Origin: Ectopseudomonas composti
GTDB taxonomy: Bacteria; Pseudomonadota; Gammaproteobacteria; Pseudomonadales; Pseudomonadaceae
Assembly: GCA_946886245.1 (NCBI GenBank)
Contig: CAMPIF010000186.1
Coordinates: forward strand, 1-7,841
Reading direction: 5' to 3'
Length of the DNA: 7,841 nucleotides
How positions within the stretch are numbered: position 1 is the stretch's first letter; each line of letters begins with the position of its first letter. Of this stretch, positions 5,546 through 7,841 are shown one piece after another. A model generated the notes under the pieces. That model searched no databases. It was given only the letters and a program-made list of their open reading frames with translations, and was not told the DNA's origin. A program made the position numbers and the translations under genes.

Positions 5546-6450
5546 TGCAGCTGTCCGGACGAGGTGTGGCGCTATCGGTTGGCGCCTCGATGCTGTTTGC
5601 CGTGCTGCCTGGCTACGTGCAGTGGCTGACGCCGCTCGATGGCGTGCAGATATTCGCTCAGCGCGTGCTCTGGTCGATTCCCCTGGTCTTGCTGCTGGTG
5701 CTGCTGGCACGGCAGACCACCTTGCTGCGCGAGACCTTCGTGCGTCTGCGCCGCGAACCGCTGTTGTTGGCTGCCTGCCCGCTGGCGGCGGCGTTGATCG
5801 GCGTGCAGTGGGGGCTGTTTCTCTGGGCGCCATTGGCCGGGCACATGCTGGAAGTGTCCATGGGCTACTTCCTTCTGCCCTTGGCGATGGTGCTGACTGG
5901 CCGGCTGTTCTATGGCGAGCGCCTGCGCCCGCTGCAGCAGCTGGCGGTGACCTGCGCCATGCTCGGCGTGCTGCATGAGTTGTGGCGTACCCAGGCGTTC
6001 TCCTGGCTGACGCTGATCACCGCGCTGGGTTACCCGCCTTACTTCATGCTGCGCCGCTGGATGCGTCTGGATGCGTTGTCCGGTTTCGTACTGGAGATGC
6101 TGGTGCTGGCGCCGTTGGCGATCTGGCTGATCGTCGCGTACGGACCGGTGGGGGCGTTCAGCGATCGTCCCTGGCTATGGCTGCTGGTGCCGGTGATGGC
6201 GCTGATCGGCACCCTGGCGTTCGCCGCCTACATGGCATCGAGCCGGCTGTTGCCATTGGGGCTGTTCGGCATTCTCAGTTATGTCGAGCCGGTGCTGTTG
6301 TTCGCCGTGGCGTTGCTGGTGCTGGGCGAGCGCTTCGACAGCGGGCAATGGCTGACGTATCTGCCGATCTGGGGAGCCGTGCTGCTGGTCGGTTGGGACA
6401 GCGCTCGGCTGCTGCGCAAGCAGCAGCGCGAGAGCATCAGGCCACGTTGA
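5545..6450 (+). CDS. rarD: RarD family DMT transporter
   Basis: This 301-residue inner-membrane protein belongs to the RarD branch (the 'chloramphenicol-sensitive protein') of the drug/metabolite transporter superfamily, with about ten membrane segments. It matches E. coli RarD, as I remember it, through the first segment plus the LWS motif (RVLWSIP, 40-46), HMLEVSMGYF at 100-109, YGERLRPLQQLAV at 123-135 and the late GERF at 261-264. E. coli RarD is only loosely characterised, so the substrate is unknown and the drug link is by family name. The ATG overlaps the preceding stop as TGATG, with GAGGT 6 nt upstream inside the neighbouring gene, so the two transporters should be made from one mRNA by translational coupling. 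The 3' end overlaps the convergent reductase gene by 14 bp, and no terminator hairpin is evident between them. Confidence 0.92.
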   Translation: MQLSGRGVALSVGASMLFAVLPGYVQWLTPLDGVQIFAQRVLWSIPLVLLLVLLARQTTLLRETFVRLRREPLLLAACPLAAALIGVQWGLFLWAPLAGHMLEVSMGYFLLPLAMVLTGRLFYGERLRPLQQLAVTCAMLGVLHELWRTQAFSWLTLITALGYPPYFMLRRWMRLDALSGFVLEMLVLAPLAIWLIVAYGPVGAFSDRPWLWLLVPVMALIGTLAFAAYMASSRLLPLGLFGILSYVEPVLLFAVALLVLGERFDSGQWLTYLPIWGAVLLVGWDSARLLRKQQRESIRPR

Positions 6451-7015
6451 AACGCGGCGCGGGGATCTGCGTCGGCACGTTGGCCTGCTTCTGCACCCGA
6501 TAGTGCACCTGCAAGGTGCCACTGTTGAAGCGGCGTTGGTCGCTCAGGGTCAGGCTGCGCTCCATGCCCGTGGCCAGAAGCGGGATACCGGCGCCGAGCA
6601 GGTGCGGTACCAGGTTGATCACCACCTCGTCGATCAGGCCTGCGGTGTAGCAATTGCCTGCGAGCAGGCTGCCACCGACCAGCCAGATACGCTGGAAGCC
6701 GGCCTCGCTCAAGGCAGCCACGGCTTGCCCAGGTGTGCAGTGGGTCAGCTGGATTTCGTCTGCGGCACGCGGCAGGGCCAGGCGGGTCAGGACCACGCAG
6801 GGTTTGCCGGGGTAGGGCCATGGGCCGCCGCGCTTGAGTAGCGCTTCGTAAGTGCCTCGGCCCATCAGCAGCGCGTTGATGCCGGAGTAGAAGTACTGGA
6901 AGGCGTACTCTTCATCGGCCTGACGTAGCGAGTCGAACCAGTCGATGCGCCCATCGGGGCGAGCGATGTAGCCATCGAGGCTCGAAGTGACGTGATAGAT
7001 CAGTGACGGGTTCAT
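6437..7015 (-). CDS. RibD C-terminal / dihydrofolate reductase-like protein
   Basis: The 192-residue single-domain protein has the DHFR-like fold of the RibD C-terminal family, cytoplasmic NADPH-dependent reductases. It opens with LIYHVTSSLDGYIARPDG (5-22), has MGRGTYE at 51-57 (cofactor loop), CVVLTR at 73-78, the glycine-rich WLVGGSLLAG at 111-120, and the closing LIDEVVINLVPHLLGAGIPL (127-146). There is no deaminase domain, so it is not a full RibD; the family is usually annotated 'dihydrofolate reductase family protein', and real folate or riboflavin activity is unproven. Two adjacent ATGs at 7018 and 7015 are possible; GAGGT upstream gives about 7 nt spacing to the second, so 7015 is chosen. 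The end overlaps rarD tail-to-tail. I cannot assign a regulator; no convincing promoter was seen in the 99 bp upstream. Confidence 0.9.
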   Translation of the reverse strand: MNPSLIYHVTSSLDGYIARPDGRIDWFDSLRQADEEYAFQYFYSGINALLMGRGTYEALLKRGGPWPYPGKPCVVLTRLALPRAADEIQLTHCTPGQAVAALSEAGFQRIWLVGGSLLAGNCYTAGLIDEVVINLVPHLLGAGIPLLATGMERSLTLSDQRRFNSGTLQVHYRVQKQANVPTQIPAPRFNVA

Positions 7016-7114
7016 CATTGCACCTCGAACAGACCATCTGAAAATTGGAGTGGCGCCGCCGAGACAAGTTCGTCGCGCGCCGTACCGCTTGTCGGATGGC
7101 CGCGCAATAATCTC

Positions 7115-7519
7115 TCAGTCCAGAACGTTGCGCAGGATTTCGTAGACGATCCCGGTCGCGATGGCGACCAGCACCACGTCACGGCCGATCTGCTTCCATT
7201 CGTAGCCCTCGTAATGGGGCAGGCGCGAGGTCAGGCGGCTGTCGAAGTTCTTGGCGATACCCGGTGGCAGCGGCTTACCGCGAGCCAGGTTCTTGGCGAT
7301 GCCCGGTGGCAGGGAGGAGGTCGGGCCGATCAGCTGACGATTGTCGCCGAGGATGATGCGCACCCTTCCGACATCCACGGTCGGGCCGCGCAGATCGATC
7401 TGGACGCCATCATGCTGGCCCGGTTTGCCTTTGCCGTGAGGCGGGTTGGCAAGCACTGGCGCTGCGGCCAACAGGAGGCACAGGCCGATACTGAGAGTGG
7501 TCTTGGGATTGCTGGGCAT
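7115..7519 (-). CDS. Small exported CigR-like protein with LPPGIAKN repeat
   Basis: A 134-residue precursor starts MPSNPKTTLS, followed by a hydrophobic core and VLA|NPP, a Sec signal peptide cleaved after residue 24. The mature protein begins with a basic, Gly/Pro-rich stretch (NPPHGKGKPG, 25-34). It then has two copies of LPPGIAKN at 70-77 and 84-91, followed by RLPHYEGYEWKQIG (99-112) and a hydrophobic segment at about 114-129 ending ILRNVLD. I recall this LPPGIAKNL-GKPLPPGIAK signature from the family named after CigR, a Salmonella anti-virulence regulator. Nothing here indicates type III secretion, so the name should not be read as function. The start at 7519 is chosen because it begins the signal peptide; the frame stays open to 7645 but that extension is Arg/Pro/Ser-rich with no motif. 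The ribosome binding site is weak (GAAGAG, about 9 nt). Confidence 0.8.
   Translation of the reverse strand: MPSNPKTTLSIGLCLLLAAAPVLANPPHGKGKPGQHDGVQIDLRGPTVDVGRVRIILGDNRQLIGPTSSLPPGIAKNLARGKPLPPGIAKNFDSRLTSRLPHYEGYEWKQIGRDVVLVAIATGIVYEILRNVLD
7247..7312 (-). repeat. Intragenic direct repeat encoding LPPGIAKN
   Basis: Two 24-nt copies at 7247-7270 and 7289-7312 agree at 23 of 24 bases with a period of 42 nt (14 codons). They encode the two LPPGIAKN motifs of the CigR-like protein, separated by a short LARGKP spacer. The near-perfect DNA identity fits either recent duplication or recombination within the gene, or very strong codon constraint. Confidence 0.75.
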
Positions 7520-7718
7520 GGGGCAGCGCTCTTCGGGTGGTGATGCAGATTGGATATCCAGGCGCGCTCCCGGTTCCGCTCCGCTTCTGCCGGATAGCGG
7601 CTCCAGGCAGCCGTTCGTCGTCGCCTGGACGCGAGTTTCATGCAAAGAAATTCGGCCCCGGCGGCGGAAACCGTTAGGCTATGCATCGTTTTGTCGATTT
7701 CTTTGAGGTAGTGCCCCC

Positions 7719-7841
7719 GTGTTTGCCCAATTCGCCCTGCATGAACGCCTGCTGAAAGCCGTGGCCGAGCTTAATTTCGTCGAGCCGACTCCGGTGCAGG
7801 CGGCAGCGATTCCGCCTGCGCTGGAGGGCAAGGACCTGCGG
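7719..7841 (+). CDS. DEAD-box ATP-dependent RNA helicase, N-terminus (partial)
   Basis: The first 41 codons of a gene continue past the window edge. The translation begins MFAQFALHERLLKAVAEL and carries NFVEPTPVQAAAIPPALEGK (19-38), the Q motif that senses adenine in DEAD-box helicases; the Walker A motif would follow just outside the window. Such enzymes unwind short RNA duplexes in ribosome assembly or mRNA decay. From memory the opening resembles P. aeruginosa PA3950 rather than RhlB or DeaD. The start is a GTG at 7719 with GAGGT at 7705-7709, about 9 nt upstream; no ATG in frame lies near it. The 199-bp gap before it must hold its promoter and that of the divergent CigR-like gene, but I see no strong hexamers there. 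Confidence 0.85.
   Translation, partial: MFAQFALHERLLKAVAELNFVEPTPVQAAAIPPALEGKDLR

Noticed and set aside
4598..5833. 411-codon minus-strand ORF across the transporter pair
   Set aside because: It is rich in Gln, Arg, Ala and His with no motif or structure, and lies antisense to two well-recognised membrane proteins; a GC-rich codon shadow.
7602..7629. Inverted repeat TCCAGGC / GCCTGGA with a 14-nt loop between the CigR-like gene and the helicase
   Set aside because: Only 7 bp with a long loop in GC-rich DNA, expected by chance; no T run and no clear relation to a promoter.
7520..7645. 42-residue extension of the CigR-like protein upstream of its signal peptide
   Set aside because: It would bury the signal peptide internally and has low-complexity Arg/Ser/Pro-rich content.
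1..7841. CRISPR, toxin-antitoxin, restriction, phage, retron or other mobile system
   Set aside because: No repeat-spacer array, transposase, integrase, reverse transcriptase, toxin-antitoxin pair or tRNA-like fold was seen; all sizeable genes belong to known chromosomal families with uniform codon use.

Overview
The window looks like ordinary chromosome from a gamma-proteobacterium of the genus Pseudomonas in the broad sense. I would guess the mendocina/oleovorans-like side of the genus. Grounds: high GC with strong C/G preference at third codon positions, proteins that read as close relatives of Pseudomonas Fpr, PpiA, AzoR and RarD, and a GTAGCCCGGATG-type inverted repeat between genes of a kind I associate with these species. 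The species guess rests on memory, not on a search. No phage, plasmid, IS, CRISPR, tRNA or rRNA signal was found.

Layout. 1-919: fpr (ferredoxin/flavodoxin-NADP+ reductase) with a good sigma70-type promoter and a strong hairpin terminator. 920-1073: two intergenic inverted repeats that separate fpr from the convergent ppiA. 1088-3382 (minus strand): a tightly packed three-gene unit, lysR-type regulator > alpha/beta hydrolase > ppiA, with gaps of 10 and 5 nt. 3460-3774 (plus): a small exported protein of unknown function, divergent from the LysR gene. 3910-4509 (plus): azoR, an FMN-dependent NADH azoreductase/quinone reductase, behind an AT-rich leader with a perfect hairpin over its ribosome binding site, and closed by a textbook terminator. 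4673-6450 (plus): two drug/metabolite-superfamily transporters, an EamA-type permease and RarD, overlapping by one base. 6437-7015 (minus): a RibD-C/DHFR-fold reductase whose 3' end overlaps rarD by 14 bp. 7115-7519 (minus): a small exported CigR-like protein with a duplicated LPPGIAKN motif. 7719-7841 (plus): the first 41 codons of a DEAD-box RNA helicase, cut by the window edge.

How it fits together. From memory, the order azoR / small exported protein / LysR / hydrolase / ppiA matches P. aeruginosa PA3223-PA3227, so this block is probably conserved in the genus and may form a functional neighbourhood around quinone or electrophile handling and its LysR regulator. fpr supplies reduced ferredoxin/flavodoxin redox balance and is usually oxidant-inducible in Pseudomonas. 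A short AT-rich motif just upstream of fpr recurs upstream of azoR, which hints at, but does not prove, shared control. The 3' half (transporters, reductase, CigR-like protein, helicase) looks like unrelated housekeeping genes. I see no clear new multi-gene system. The best leads are regulatory: the azoR leader hairpin, the shared fpr/azoR motif, and the uncharacterised exported proteins.
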